The translations under genes and the position numbers were made by a program. The notes below the pieces were generated by a model, which did not search any database, had not been told where the DNA came from, and saw only the letters and a program-made list of their open reading frames with translations. From NCBI RefSeq assembly GCF_001514145.1, contig NZ_KQ948656.1, positions 434,001 through 498,000 of the forward strand: a stretch of 64,000 nt of DNA, read 5' to 3'. The number at the start of each line of letters is the position of its first letter. The first letter of the stretch is position 1. This document shows positions 25,457-33,627 of this stretch, piece by piece. The DNA comes from Streptomyces canus (GTDB lineage: Bacteria; Actinomycetota; Actinomycetes; Streptomycetales; Streptomycetaceae).

Positions 25457-26128
25457 ATGCCACAGCACATGGCCCTCAAGAGTGATCTTGAACTCCACGC
25501 GCGGATCACGCCCTTGGTGGAGTCGTACGACGCGGAATGGGTCAGCGCCGCCCGCGACCTCGACACCTGGCCCGGTGCCCGCGAATCCACACGTCTGCGG
25601 ATACGCCGTGACGGAGTACGCCAGGCCCGCAAGCTGTTCAGTCCCGCCGCGCTCGCCGACGAGCACGACCGGGAGGTCCTGCGCGAGACGGCCGCCCACG
25701 GCATGCAGGTGCGGATCACCACCACCCCGCTGCTTCAGGGAACGGTCTTCATCGACCGGCGAACCTTGTTCCTGACCGATCCCGCGTCCTCGGCCTCGTC
25801 CACTCACGGTCCTCGGCACCGTACGTACACGATGAGTGCCGAACCGGCCCTGGTCAGCGGGGCGTACGCGCTGTTCGAAGCCGCGTGGGAGACGGCCACC
25901 GATCTGGCGGCCTTCTTCGACGCCGACCGGCCCCGCATCGACGCGCAAGCCCGCGAGGTGCTGCACGCATTGGGCTCCGGAATGACCGACGTGACAGCCT
26001 CGCGCGAACTGGGCATGTCGCTGCGCACCTACCGCCGCAGGGTCGCCGGACTGCTCGTCGCCCTGGGCGCGGACTCACGCTTCCAGGCCGGGGTGCGCGC
26101 GGGCGAGTGGGGCCTGACCCGCGGGTGA
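25457..26128 (+). CDS. HTH transcriptional regulator (LuxR-like C-terminal HTH)
   Basis: A 223-residue protein. Residues 1 to about 150 form an effector-like domain (RITPLVESYDAEWVSAARDLDTWPG; ETAAHGMQVRITTTPLLQGTVFIDRRTLFL). The last 50 residues are a LuxR-like HTH (SGMTDVTASRELGMSLRTYRRRVAGLLVALGA). The group is common in Streptomyces and often sits beside a redox gene. The ATG at 25457 is the best start, though there is no strong ribosome site. It diverges from the aldo/keto reductase across 72 bases, so it probably controls that gene. Confidence 0.75.
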   Translation: MPQHMALKSDLELHARITPLVESYDAEWVSAARDLDTWPGARESTRLRIRRDGVRQARKLFSPAALADEHDREVLRETAAHGMQVRITTTPLLQGTVFIDRRTLFLTDPASSASSTHGPRHRTYTMSAEPALVSGAYALFEAAWETATDLAAFFDADRPRIDAQAREVLHALGSGMTDVTASRELGMSLRTYRRRVAGLLVALGADSRFQAGVRAGEWGLTRG

Positions 26129-26139
26129 GCAGACCCACG

Positions 26140-26176
26140 CCCGGGGTCGAAGACGGTGCAGCGTCTCGGACCCGGG
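26140..26176. terminator. Hairpin between convergent genes
   Basis: CCCGGGGTC pairs with GACCCGGG (one bulged base), and an inner AGACG/CGTCT adds to the stem. It lies just after the HTH gene and before the end of the convergent aldehyde dehydrogenase gene, so it may serve both. Confidence 0.5.
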
Positions 26177-26264
26177 TGCCAGGCCGGTCGATGGCCTGCC
26201 TCGTGAGGGTACATATGGCGGACTGCGCTCGGCCCGGAACGTCCGTCGCAGCCCGTGAGTTGAA

Positions 26265-27800
26265 TCAGTCCGACTTCTCGCCGCTCTCGGCCAGGATCCT
26301 GTCACGGACGCCGGCGAGGGCTCCCGCCATGGCCCCCTGCGGCCTGCCGAAGGTCGAGGCGGAGAACCGGGCGGGGCCGGTCTTGGCGGTGAAGGAGTGC
26401 GCGTAGGCGAATTCCCGCAGCCCCTCCTCCCCCTGCTTGCGCCCGTAGCCGCTGTCGCCGCGACCGCCGAAAGGCACCGCGGGGTTCATGGAGAACACCA
26501 GGGCATCGTTGATGCTGGTCATTCCCACGCGGAGGCGACGGGCGATGGCCTCGCCGCGGTCGCGGCTGAAGACGGCGCTGCCCAGTCCGTACCGGCCGGC
26601 GTTGATGTGAGTGACGGCCTCATCGGCGTCGGCGACCTTGATGACCGCCAGCGTCGGCCCGAACGTCTCCTCCGTCGCCGCGAGGGCGTGGGGGGCCACT
26701 CCAACCAGGATGGTGGGCGCGACATAGCGGTCACCCACCGCGTCGAGGCCGCCGACGGTGGCTGTCGCGCCGCGCTCCAGAGCGTCCTGGATGTGTTCCC
26801 GGATGATCGAGGTCTGGCTCGGCAGCGGAACCGGCCCGATCTCCGCGTCCTCGTCGCTGCCGACGCGTACCTGCCCGGCAAGCTCGCTGATCTTCCGGAC
26901 GAACTCGTCGTACACCGACTCGACGACGTACGCCACTTCGAGACTGATGCAGCCGTGCCCGGTGTTCTGCATGGCGCCCCACACGACGTGAGCGGCGGCT
27001 TCGTCCAGGTCGGCGTCCTCGGCGATGATGACGCCGTCCTTGCCGCCGAGTTCCAGCAGAACGGGGGTCAAGGTCTGCGCGCATTGGGCGGCCACCGCCT
27101 TACCCGTGGCGACGCTGCCCGTGAACGCGAGCTTGTCGAGGCCCGCCTCGATGAGCGCCTGACCTGTGGCCCCGTATCCGTTCAGGCTCTGCAGGACGGC
27201 CGGCAGCTCCGGAACCGCACGCTGCCAGGTTCGGACGAGCCATTCAGCGACGCCCGGCGTGATCTGGCTGGGCTTGAGGACCACGGCGTTCCCGGCCGCG
27301 AGCGCGTCGACGAGGATGGCCGCGGGAGTGAGCAGGGGGAAGTTCCACGGGCCGATGACGCCGACCACGCCGTAGGGCTGGTATTCGACCCACGCACGCT
27401 GGTTGGGCGTGGTGGGGCTGCCCGGCACCTCCCGGCGCTCCAGGACGCGCGCGGCGTTGTCAGCTGCGTACTGCACGTGCTCGAGCGTGCCGAGCACCTC
27501 CACGCGAGCGTCGTCGAGGGGCTTGCCGTTCTCGGCGTGAATGAGTGCGGCGCCCTCCTCACCACTCAAAGCTATCTGCCGCCGCCACGCGCGCAGTCGC
27601 TCCGCGCGGCCCTCGAAGCCGAGGTCCCACCAGGCCCCGGTGACCGAGCGCGCGGCGGCGACAGCTGCGGCTGCCTCTTCCTTGCCGGCCACGGGGTAGC
27701 GCGCGAACTCGGCTCCGGTGGCCTGGTCGATGGTGACGATCTCGGTCGCGTCGTATCCGATGACGCCGTCACGGGTGATCGTCGGGATGTTGTCGGTCAT
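26265..27800 (-). CDS. NAD(P)-dependent aldehyde dehydrogenase (succinate-semialdehyde type)
   Basis: A 511-residue aldehyde dehydrogenase. PWNFPLLTPAAILVDALAAGNAVVLKPSQ is the cofactor region, LAFTGSVATGKAVA the Rossmann turn, LLELGGKDGVI holds the general-base Glu, and NTGHGCISLEVAYV shows a serine two residues after the catalytic Cys. In the C-terminal part NEETFGP-like TEETFGP and VPFGGRGDSGYGRKQGEEG are present. The ATG at 27800 has GGGGAAG upstream. It is monocistronic, converging with the HTH gene. The 225-bp gap upstream (27801-28025) holds no recognisable gene or dyad. The true aldehyde is unknown. Confidence 0.88.
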   Translation of the reverse strand: MTDNIPTITRDGVIGYDATEIVTIDQATGAEFARYPVAGKEEAAAAVAAARSVTGAWWDLGFEGRAERLRAWRRQIALSGEEGAALIHAENGKPLDDARVEVLGTLEHVQYAADNAARVLERREVPGSPTTPNQRAWVEYQPYGVVGVIGPWNFPLLTPAAILVDALAAGNAVVLKPSQITPGVAEWLVRTWQRAVPELPAVLQSLNGYGATGQALIEAGLDKLAFTGSVATGKAVAAQCAQTLTPVLLELGGKDGVIIAEDADLDEAAAHVVWGAMQNTGHGCISLEVAYVVESVYDEFVRKISELAGQVRVGSDEDAEIGPVPLPSQTSIIREHIQDALERGATATVGGLDAVGDRYVAPTILVGVAPHALAATEETFGPTLAVIKVADADEAVTHINAGRYGLGSAVFSRDRGEAIARRLRVGMTSINDALVFSMNPAVPFGGRGDSGYGRKQGEEGLREFAYAHSFTAKTGPARFSASTFGRPQGAMAGALAGVRDRILAESGEKSD

Positions 27801-28025
27801 GGGTCTTCCCCTGTCTTTTTTACGTCCGCGCGCGTGAGGCGCATCCATGGCTGAGAGACGTGGCCTTCGGCACGAGTGGCCGTTGGACTGCAGTCGGCGC
27901 GGGCCGACGGCAGTGGGGCATAGGTGGCCGCATATCCGGATGCGCTCTCGGCGGGCGGATGTTGCGCAGCCGTCGGAGGGCGACCCGCGGCCGGGTCGGG
28001 GGCAGCGCCGAGGAGGCGCCCGCTT

Positions 28026-28817
28026 CTACGCCTGCGCGTTGCGGTAGCGAGCCGCGGGGGTGGGCTGGTTGCCGCCGGTGAGCAGAGCGGACTCCGCGGC
28101 CAGCAGGGCGTCAAGGGCTGCGGCCTGGTCCTCCAGACCAGGGGCGCACACGGTCTCCCCCAGGCGCAGGCCGGCCAGGCTGGCCGAGGCGACGTCCTGC
28201 GGGGTCATCGCCCAGGGGATGTCGCGGCCGACGCCTTCGTTCCACTCCGTGGCCACGACGCCGGGCAGCAGCACTTGGGTACGGATGGGTGTGTCGGCCA
28301 GCTCACCAGCGAGGGTCCGGGTGAAGGCGACGGTGGCGGCCTTCGCCGCCGCGTAGAGAGTGCGTCGGGGTGCGCGTGGGTCGTTGAGGCCCCCGCTGAA
28401 GGCCAGCAGCGAGGCCACCGTGATGATCGCGCCTTCTCCGGCGGCGAGCATCCCGGGAAGCGCGGCGCGCACCAGCTGAACGGGGGCCACGGCGTTGAGG
28501 GTGAGCAGTCGGTCGACGTCGGCGGGGTCGACATGGACGAGCGGGGCGTAGCCGCCGGCGCCTGCGTTGCTGACCAGCAGGCGCACGTCCCCCGCGGCGA
28601 GGCGACCCACGACAGCGGAGATGCCCTCGTGGGTGCCGAGATCAGCGGGCAGCACCTCCACGGCGGCACCCCGGGCGCGGAGCTTTTCCGCGAAGCCGTC
28701 GAGCCGGTCCGCGCGGCGCGCCACCAGGACTAGGTCGTGGTCATCCGCCAGCAGACGGGCGTATTCGGCGCCGATGCCGGAGGAAGCGCCGGTGATGAGA
28801 GCGATCGTACGAGTCAT
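28026..28817 (-). CDS. SDR-family oxidoreductase
   Basis: A 263-residue classical short-chain dehydrogenase. The cofactor motif is TGASSGIGAEYARLLA, NAG is in LLVSNAGAGGYAPL, and the active-site Ser and YxxxK are in TVASLLAFSGG and LYAAAKAATVAFTRTLAGEL. After the active site PGVVATEWNEG is typical. The ATG at 28817 begins the normal N-terminus; no strong ribosome site is seen. It is divergent from the MarR gene over paired TCAAGC dyads, so it is probably the MarR target. Confidence 0.88.
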   Translation of the reverse strand: MTRTIALITGASSGIGAEYARLLADDHDLVLVARRADRLDGFAEKLRARGAAVEVLPADLGTHEGISAVVGRLAAGDVRLLVSNAGAGGYAPLVHVDPADVDRLLTLNAVAPVQLVRAALPGMLAAGEGAIITVASLLAFSGGLNDPRAPRRTLYAAAKAATVAFTRTLAGELADTPIRTQVLLPGVVATEWNEGVGRDIPWAMTPQDVASASLAGLRLGETVCAPGLEDQAAALDALLAAESALLTGGNQPTPAARYRNAQA

Positions 28818-28831
28818 ACGTCGAGCATGCC

Positions 28832-28861
28832 TCAAGCGTTAGCTTGACGTCAAACGCTTGA
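28832..28861. promoter_or_regulatory. Tandem MarR operators
   Basis: The 54-bp gap between the SDR and MarR genes is almost entirely symmetrical. TCAAGCGTT (28832-28840) and AACGCTTGA (28853-28861) form a perfect 9-bp inverted repeat, TCAAGC-GTTA-GCTTGA lies at 28832-28847, and TTGACGTCAA at 28844-28853 is a perfect palindrome in the centre. This suits side-by-side MarR dimers closing both promoters. Confidence 0.65.
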
Positions 28862-28871
28862 TAGTCATGAA

Positions 28872-29345
28872 GTGTCGTACCCTTGGCAGGTGATACGTGA
28901 TGACGAGGAGCCTGTGGGGCTCGGCGCGCTCGACCGGGTGACCTGGGCATTGCGCCGCGCGGAACTGGCGGTGCAGACACTCAAGGAACAGCGGCTACGC
29001 CCGCTGGGCATGGCCGCCGCGCACTACACCCTGCTGATATCGGTGCACAGCGAACCAGGGCTGGCCGGCGCCGAGTTGGCCCGCCGCCTCAACGTGACCC
29101 CCCAGGCCGTCGCCTCCCTCGTGACACGCCTGGAGGGCCGCGGACAGCTGGAGAGGCGCGAGCACCCGCGCCACCGGCACGTGCAGGAACTGCACCTCAC
29201 CGACGCCGGACGAGAAGCGCTGCGCGCGGCCGACCAGGTGATCGCCGACATCGAGCGCCACATCACCGAGGGGCTGGGGCCGGAAGAGAGCGCGCAGCTG
29301 CTGACGCTGCTCGACCATGTGAGCAAGACGGTACGCAACGCCTGA
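28872..29345 (+). CDS. MarR-family transcriptional regulator
   Basis: A MarR protein of about 157 residues. PGLAGAELARRLNVTPQAVASLVTRLEGRGQLERREHP is the winged helix, and ELHLTDAGREALRAAD continues into the dimer helix. Start choice is uncertain: GTG at 28872 gives the longest form, and a GTG 18 bases later is possible; neither has a good ribosome site. It diverges from the SDR gene and very likely represses it through the operators at 28832-28861. The 150-bp gap after it (29346-29495) shows no gene. Confidence 0.85.
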   Translation: MSYPWQVIRDDEEPVGLGALDRVTWALRRAELAVQTLKEQRLRPLGMAAAHYTLLISVHSEPGLAGAELARRLNVTPQAVASLVTRLEGRGQLERREHPRHRHVQELHLTDAGREALRAADQVIADIERHITEGLGPEESAQLLTLLDHVSKTVRNA

Positions 29346-29495
29346 GCCCGTCGGTCGACAGTCCGCGCGCCCCTCCCGCATGCCGAAGATCCCAGGGCTC
29401 CCCACCACCACGGGCAAGGGGGCAGAGCTTCTCTGCCCACCCCTTCACTTCCCCAGTCTCTTCTCACAGCGCCACCGGTGCAGCCGGGGGTCGGG

Positions 29496-30443
29496 TCACG
29501 GGACGAGGACGATCTTCCCCGTCGTATGCCCGGTCATGATCCGCCGATGCGCCGCGGCGGCTTCGCGCAGCGGATGGCTGGCGGCGATCAGGACCCGCAG
29601 CCGCCCGGCCCCCGCGGCTTCGGTGAGCTGCAGTCGCGCGGCGGCACGGACTTCTGTGCCAGGGTCCGCGCCGGGCCCGCCGCCCAGGAGCTTGATGCCG
29701 GCTCGGGCCCCGCGTTCGAAGCCCGCAACGCTCGCGATGCGGGACCGGTCCGCCACCAGCTCCACCGAGACGTCCACCGCCTCGTCGGTGCCCACCAGAT
29801 CGGCAGCCGCGTGGACGCCTTGCGGCGCTGCCGCACGCACCCGGTCGGCCAGACCCGGCCCGTACGCGATCGGAACCGCCCCCAGCTCGCGCAGGACGTC
29901 GTGCTTGGCAGGGCTCGCCGTCCCCAGCACCCTCGCGCCGCGTTCGACAGCCAGCTGCACGGCCAACAGGCCGACGCCACCCGCGGCGCCGTGGATCAGC
30001 ACCGAATCGTTCTCCCGCAAGCCGATCGCTTCGAGGACGTGCACAGCGGTGACGCCCGTGACCATCAGTCCTCCCGCCTGCTCCCAGGAGAGAGTGGCGG
30101 GCTTGGGCACCACCGAGGACGCCGGGACGATGAGCTCGGCGGCGTAGGCGCCGGGCGCGCGGTACGCGATCACCTCGTCGCCGATCCGGATCGGGCCCGC
30201 GGGGCCGGCCGCGTCGGCACCGACAGCGGTCACCACACCGGCCGCTTCGGCGCCGAGCCGCATCGGCAGCTTGGCCGGATCGGTTCCGAAGGCGCCGCTG
30301 TACATCTTGTGGTCGAAGGGGTTGACGCCGGCGGCGCGGACCTCGATGCGCACCTGACCCGGCCCTGGCTCCGCTACGGCCACATCGATCACCGACAGCA
30401 CCTCAGGACCACCGTAGGCACGCGCTACTACTGCTTCGCTCAT
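29496..30443 (-). CDS. NADP-dependent MDR oxidoreductase (quinone oxidoreductase-like)
   Basis: A 315-residue zinc-free medium-chain reductase. GroES-like start AYGGPEVLSVIDVAVAEPG, then RLGAEAAGVV without the zinc-binding residues, and a Rossmann motif HGAAGGVGLLAVQLA. It probably reduces quinones or enones with NADPH. The ATG at 30443 is the family start; the upstream region lacks a clear ribosome site. It is divergent from the SDR/TetR pair across an 18-bp perfect palindrome and is probably under the same TetR. Confidence 0.85.
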   Translation of the reverse strand: MSEAVVARAYGGPEVLSVIDVAVAEPGPGQVRIEVRAAGVNPFDHKMYSGAFGTDPAKLPMRLGAEAAGVVTAVGADAAGPAGPIRIGDEVIAYRAPGAYAAELIVPASSVVPKPATLSWEQAGGLMVTGVTAVHVLEAIGLRENDSVLIHGAAGGVGLLAVQLAVERGARVLGTASPAKHDVLRELGAVPIAYGPGLADRVRAAAPQGVHAAADLVGTDEAVDVSVELVADRSRIASVAGFERGARAGIKLLGGGPGADPGTEVRAAARLQLTEAAGAGRLRVLIAASHPLREAAAAHRRIMTGHTTGKIVLVP

Positions 30444-30498
30444 GTCACAGGACAACGCGGCACCGGAGAGGTCGATTCCTCTTCTCGGGTAATTTTTT

Positions 30499-30516
30499 GA
30501 GCGGAGCGCTCCGCTC
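30499..30516. promoter_or_regulatory. 18-bp perfect palindrome, putative TetR operator
   Basis: GAGCGGAGCGCTCCGCTC is a perfect palindrome in the 113-bp gap between the divergent MDR and SDR genes, preceded by a run of T. GGAGCGCTCC-type cores are common TetR operators, and a TetR gene lies at the end of the SDR transcript. Confidence 0.6.
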
Positions 30517-30556
30517 CGATAGTTGGGCGACAGATCACCCGAACGCGGAAGGACAC

Positions 30557-31314
30557 ATGAACGCCACGACCAAGCCCACGGCCCTGGTGACCGGCGGCAG
30601 CAGGGGAATCGGCGCTGCCACCTCGCGTGCATTGGCAGCTCGCGGCTACCGCGTAGCCGTCAACTACTTCTCTCACCGCGAGGCGGCCGACCAGGTGGTC
30701 AAGCTCATCGAGGCCGACGGCGGCGAAGCCTTCGCCGTGCAGGCCGACGTGTACGACCCCATCCAGGCGGCCGAACTGCTGGAGCGCTCCGCGGTCGACG
30801 GGCGCCTGGACGTCCTTGTCTGCAACGCCGGCGCTCGCTTCACGCCCACTTCTGTGCAGACCCTCGCCTGGGACGACTTCAGGACGAAGGTGACGAGCGA
30901 ACTCGCATCCGTCTACACGCTCACCCAGCGGGCACTGGAGCTCATGGGCGCCCGAGGGCAGGGCCGGATCGTGTATGTCTCCAGCGCCGTGGCCCATGGT
31001 CCGCCGGCCCCGGGCATGACCGCCCACGGCACTGCGAAGGCCGCCCTGAACACCTTCGCCCGCTTCGTCGCCCACGAGGCCGGTCCACTCGGCGTCAACG
31101 TCAATGTCGTGGCACCTGGTTACGTCCGTACGGAGAGCAGCGCGCACATGCCGCAGGAGTTCCAGCGGCTGCTGGCGAAGAACACCCCCTGGGGCGGGTC
31201 GCGGAGCCGGAGGACGTGGCCCGGGCGATCGTGGTGCTCGTCGGTGAGGAGGCAGCCTTCGTGACCGGCGGGGTGCTCGCCGTCGACGGTGGGTACGGCC
31301 TGGCACGCCGGTAG
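30557..31314 (+). pseudogene. SDR-family oxidoreductase with frameshift in a C run
   Basis: The first 210 residues are a normal short-chain dehydrogenase (TGGSRGIGAATSRALA, VCNAGARFTP, YVSSAVAH, and APGYVRTESSAH); the usual YxxxK tyrosine is replaced by His (MTAHGTAKAALNTFARF). At about 31190, inside a run of five C, the frame is lost. The next frame gives the expected ending (GRVAEPEDVARAIVVLVGE, VTGGVLAVDGGYG) to a stop at 31314. One added C restores a full 253-residue enzyme. AAGGA precedes the ATG at 30557. A read error in the C run is as likely as a true mutation. Confidence 0.8.
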
Positions 31315-31330
31315 AGGAAAATACCTGTCC

Positions 31331-31996
31331 ATGGGTGACACGCAGACCGGCAGACCGCGCGGCCGCCGACGGGAGGCGGACCGCAACGACGAGCGCCTCA
31401 TGCAGGCTGCGCGCGAAGTCTTCGCCGAGCTCGGCTGGGACGCGCCCGTCTCGGAGATCGCCCGCCGGGCAGGCATCGGCATGGGCAGCCTCTACCGCCG
31501 CTACCCCAGCAAGGAGATGCTGGCTCAACGGATGCGCATCGTGGGGATGGAACAGCTCGTCACCCAGGCCCGCACCGCCCTCGCCGAGGAGCCCGATCCT
31601 TGGGCGGCCTTCGCCCGCTTCCTGCGGGACGCGCTCTCGGACCAGGGGGCGGGCGGCCCGCTCCTCCCGCTGGTCGGTGGCCGGCTGCCGGCCACCGACG
31701 AGATCGTGGCGGCCGCCGCCCGACTCCGGGCCGCCCTCGACGACCTGGTGGACGGCGCCCACCGCGCAGGCGTGCTGCGCGCCGACTTCGCCTCCGCCGA
31801 CGTTCCCTTGCTGCTCGAACACCTCACCGCACGGATCCCCGTCACCGACGAACGCGCCACCGCGCTCCACCTGCGGTACCTGGATCTGATCCTCGCGGGA
31901 CTGCGCACGTCGACCACCGACGGGCCCACCGCGTTGCAGAGCCCGGCTCCGGACTGGGCGGAACTCAGCGAGCTCTGGAACGCGCCCAAGAAGTGA
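31331..31996 (+). CDS. TetR-family transcriptional regulator
   Basis: A 221-residue TetR protein. An RGRRREADRND basic start leads to the HTH (APVSEIARRAGIGMGSLYRRYPSKEML, about residues 37-63). The C-terminal domain has the SDQGAGGPLLPLVGGRLP region of the SbtR-type group. It begins 17 bases after the SDR stop with AGAGGAAAA upstream, so the two are co-transcribed. The palindrome at 30499-30516 is its likely operator. Confidence 0.85.
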   Translation: MGDTQTGRPRGRRREADRNDERLMQAAREVFAELGWDAPVSEIARRAGIGMGSLYRRYPSKEMLAQRMRIVGMEQLVTQARTALAEEPDPWAAFARFLRDALSDQGAGGPLLPLVGGRLPATDEIVAAAARLRAALDDLVDGAHRAGVLRADFASADVPLLLEHLTARIPVTDERATALHLRYLDLILAGLRTSTTDGPTALQSPAPDWAELSELWNAPKK

Positions 31997-32028
31997 AGGC
32001 GCCGCTCGCTCCGGACCGGCGCCCCAGG

Positions 32029-32898
32029 TCATGCTGTCGTATCCCGCGCCCGCTGATACGGCGCAGCGGTCCACGACGCAAGGAAGCGCAGTCCGTCATG
32101 GGACGGGGTCCCGGGCTCAGGGGTCATGATCACGAGCTGCTGTGCCGGGTCGGCTGTCGAGGTCAGGCTGTCCCAGTCGAGAGTGAGGTCACCGGCGACC
32201 GGATGGCTCAGCCTCTTCGAGCCGACTCGCAGATAGGGCACCTGGTGGCCTGCCCACCACTGCCGGAAGTGGGCATCGGCCACCGACAGCTCGCCCACGA
32301 GTGCGGTCAACTCGGGGTCGCCAGGGCACTGGGCGGCCTCCACGCGCAGTTGGGCGACGCAGCTCCGGGCGATCGTCCTCCAGTCGGGGTAGAGCACCCG
32401 GAAGCCGGGGTGGGTGAAGAGCAGCCGGGCGTAGTTGCGCCTCTTCTCAGGTATTCGCTCGAAGTCCGTGAGCAGAGCGGCTGCCAGGGCGTTCCAGGCC
32501 AGGATGTCCATGTGCCGGCCCAGGACGAGCGCGGGGGTCCCGGTCAGTTCGTCCAGGAGACGCTTGAGTTGCGGCTGGACCTTCTGCGCCGGTCGGCGGC
32601 GCGGCGCGCACTCAACTTGCGCGGCCAGGGCGAACAGGTGGTCACGCTGGTCATCGTCGAGATGCAGGACACGAACGAGGGTGGCGAGCACCGAGGTCGG
32701 CACGAGCGCGCGCCCCTGTTCCAACCGCGCGTAGCGGTCGGTGCTGATCCCCACGAGCTGGGCGACCTCCTCCCTGCGAAGGCCTGCCACTCGCCGGGGC
32801 GCCCGGGACTCGGGCAGACCCACGGTGCGCGGGCTGAGTTGCGCCCGGCGCACCTTGAGGAATTCCCCCAGTTCGGGCAGACGCGCCTTGCTGTACAT
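32029..32898 (-). CDS. XRE-family regulator with MmyB-like ligand-binding domain
   Basis: A 289-residue regulator. Residues 1-80 are an XRE HTH (LPELGEFLKVRRAQLSP; VAGLRREEVAQLVGISTDRYARLEQGR). From about residue 100 is the MmyB-like ligand-binding domain (MDILAWNALAAALLTDF, RNYARLLFTHPGFRVLYPDW, ending PSHDGLRFLASW), which binds small hydrophobic molecules or fatty acids in this family. The ATG at 32898 begins the conserved N-terminus. Upstream at 32930-32990 is a sequence related to the elements near 33435, 37495 and 38590. It is paralogous to 36524-37393 and to the dead copy at 33010-33398. Confidence 0.88.
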   Translation of the reverse strand: MYSKARLPELGEFLKVRRAQLSPRTVGLPESRAPRRVAGLRREEVAQLVGISTDRYARLEQGRALVPTSVLATLVRVLHLDDDQRDHLFALAAQVECAPRRRPAQKVQPQLKRLLDELTGTPALVLGRHMDILAWNALAAALLTDFERIPEKRRNYARLLFTHPGFRVLYPDWRTIARSCVAQLRVEAAQCPGDPELTALVGELSVADAHFRQWWAGHQVPYLRVGSKRLSHPVAGDLTLDWDSLTSTADPAQQLVIMTPEPGTPSHDGLRFLASWTAAPYQRARDTTA

Positions 32899-33009
32899 AG
32901 CAGCTAGTGTCGCAGCGCTCAACCGGAAAGAGAGGGGGAGAGTTTTCTCCCAGGTTCTGGACAGCCGCCTTTGCTTTTCTTGAGTGCGCGAGGTCATGAA
33001 TGGCCGGTG

Positions 33010-33398
33010 ATCAGACGGTCGGGTCAGGTGACGCGAACGCCTACGGACGACGAGTTCCTGATCGGGATCCGCGCTGCAGGTGAGGGTGGCCACGAGGTGG
33101 CCTCCCCACCGCTGGCCGAAGTCCCTTTCCTGCGCGGAGAGTTCGCCCGCGAGTCACCGATTTCGCGCAGGTGGAGGAAGACAAGCGGCTGCGTGTCCCA
33201 TCTGCGTATGAGGGAGCCGGGCGGCGGCGTCTCGTCCCCTGCCGCCCGGCCGGCTCGAACAGATGGTCATGCTGGTGATCATCCGGATGCAGGACATATG
33301 CGAGAGCGGCCGGCACCGGCGGGGAGTGCGCCGGCTCAACTCGCCCCTCCGCACCTTGAGGAGTCTCCCCTCTCCGTCAGATGCGCGTCGCTGCTCAT
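33010..33398 (-). pseudogene. Decayed MmyB-like XRE regulator
   Basis: Fragments of the same family are visible in shifting frames. From the ATG at 33398: MSSDAHLTERG, LKVRRGELSRR, then LAYVLHPDDHQHDHLFEPAGRQ (matching the VRVLHLDDDQRDHLF block), and near 33040 TLTCSADPDQELVV (matching the C-terminal TLTSTADPAQQLVI). Most of the ligand domain is missing and the reading frame is broken several times. The promoter-proximal sequence is still alignable with the intact paralogue, so this was a tandem duplicate that died after copying. Confidence 0.7.
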
Positions 33399-33434
33399 TA
33401 CGGCCAGTCTCGCACCGCTCGGTCTGCGCGAGGA

Positions 33435-33548
33435 GGGTAAGGATTCCTCCCCTGGATAAGCCATTCTCAGGATGGAATTCTCCCCTTTGCGGGCTCGCAC
33501 GAGGAGGGCAGGGTCGACCCGCGACGAGCAACCGGTACCAGCCCACGG
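33435..33548. repeat. 114-bp upstream repeat, copy A
   Basis: This stretch, starting GGGTAAGGATTCCTCCCC, is about 90 percent identical over 114 bases to 38590-38703 and shows weaker similarity to 37495-37570 and 32930-32990. It lies between the dead XRE gene and the hydrolase gene at 33628. Its position upstream of small redox/hydrolase genes suggests a shared promoter or regulator-binding region. Confidence 0.75.
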
Positions 33549-33627
33549 GGTAGCAATTACTTTCTGGACGTCACCGGGCGAAATCAGGGGACAATTTCTT
33601 ACCCAGCGCCACTAAAGGGCAGGTACC

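Noticed and set aside
24533-25966. 477-residue form of the aldo/keto reductase
   Set aside because: The extra N-terminus lies opposite the divergent HTH gene and has no family match; the normal start is at 25384.
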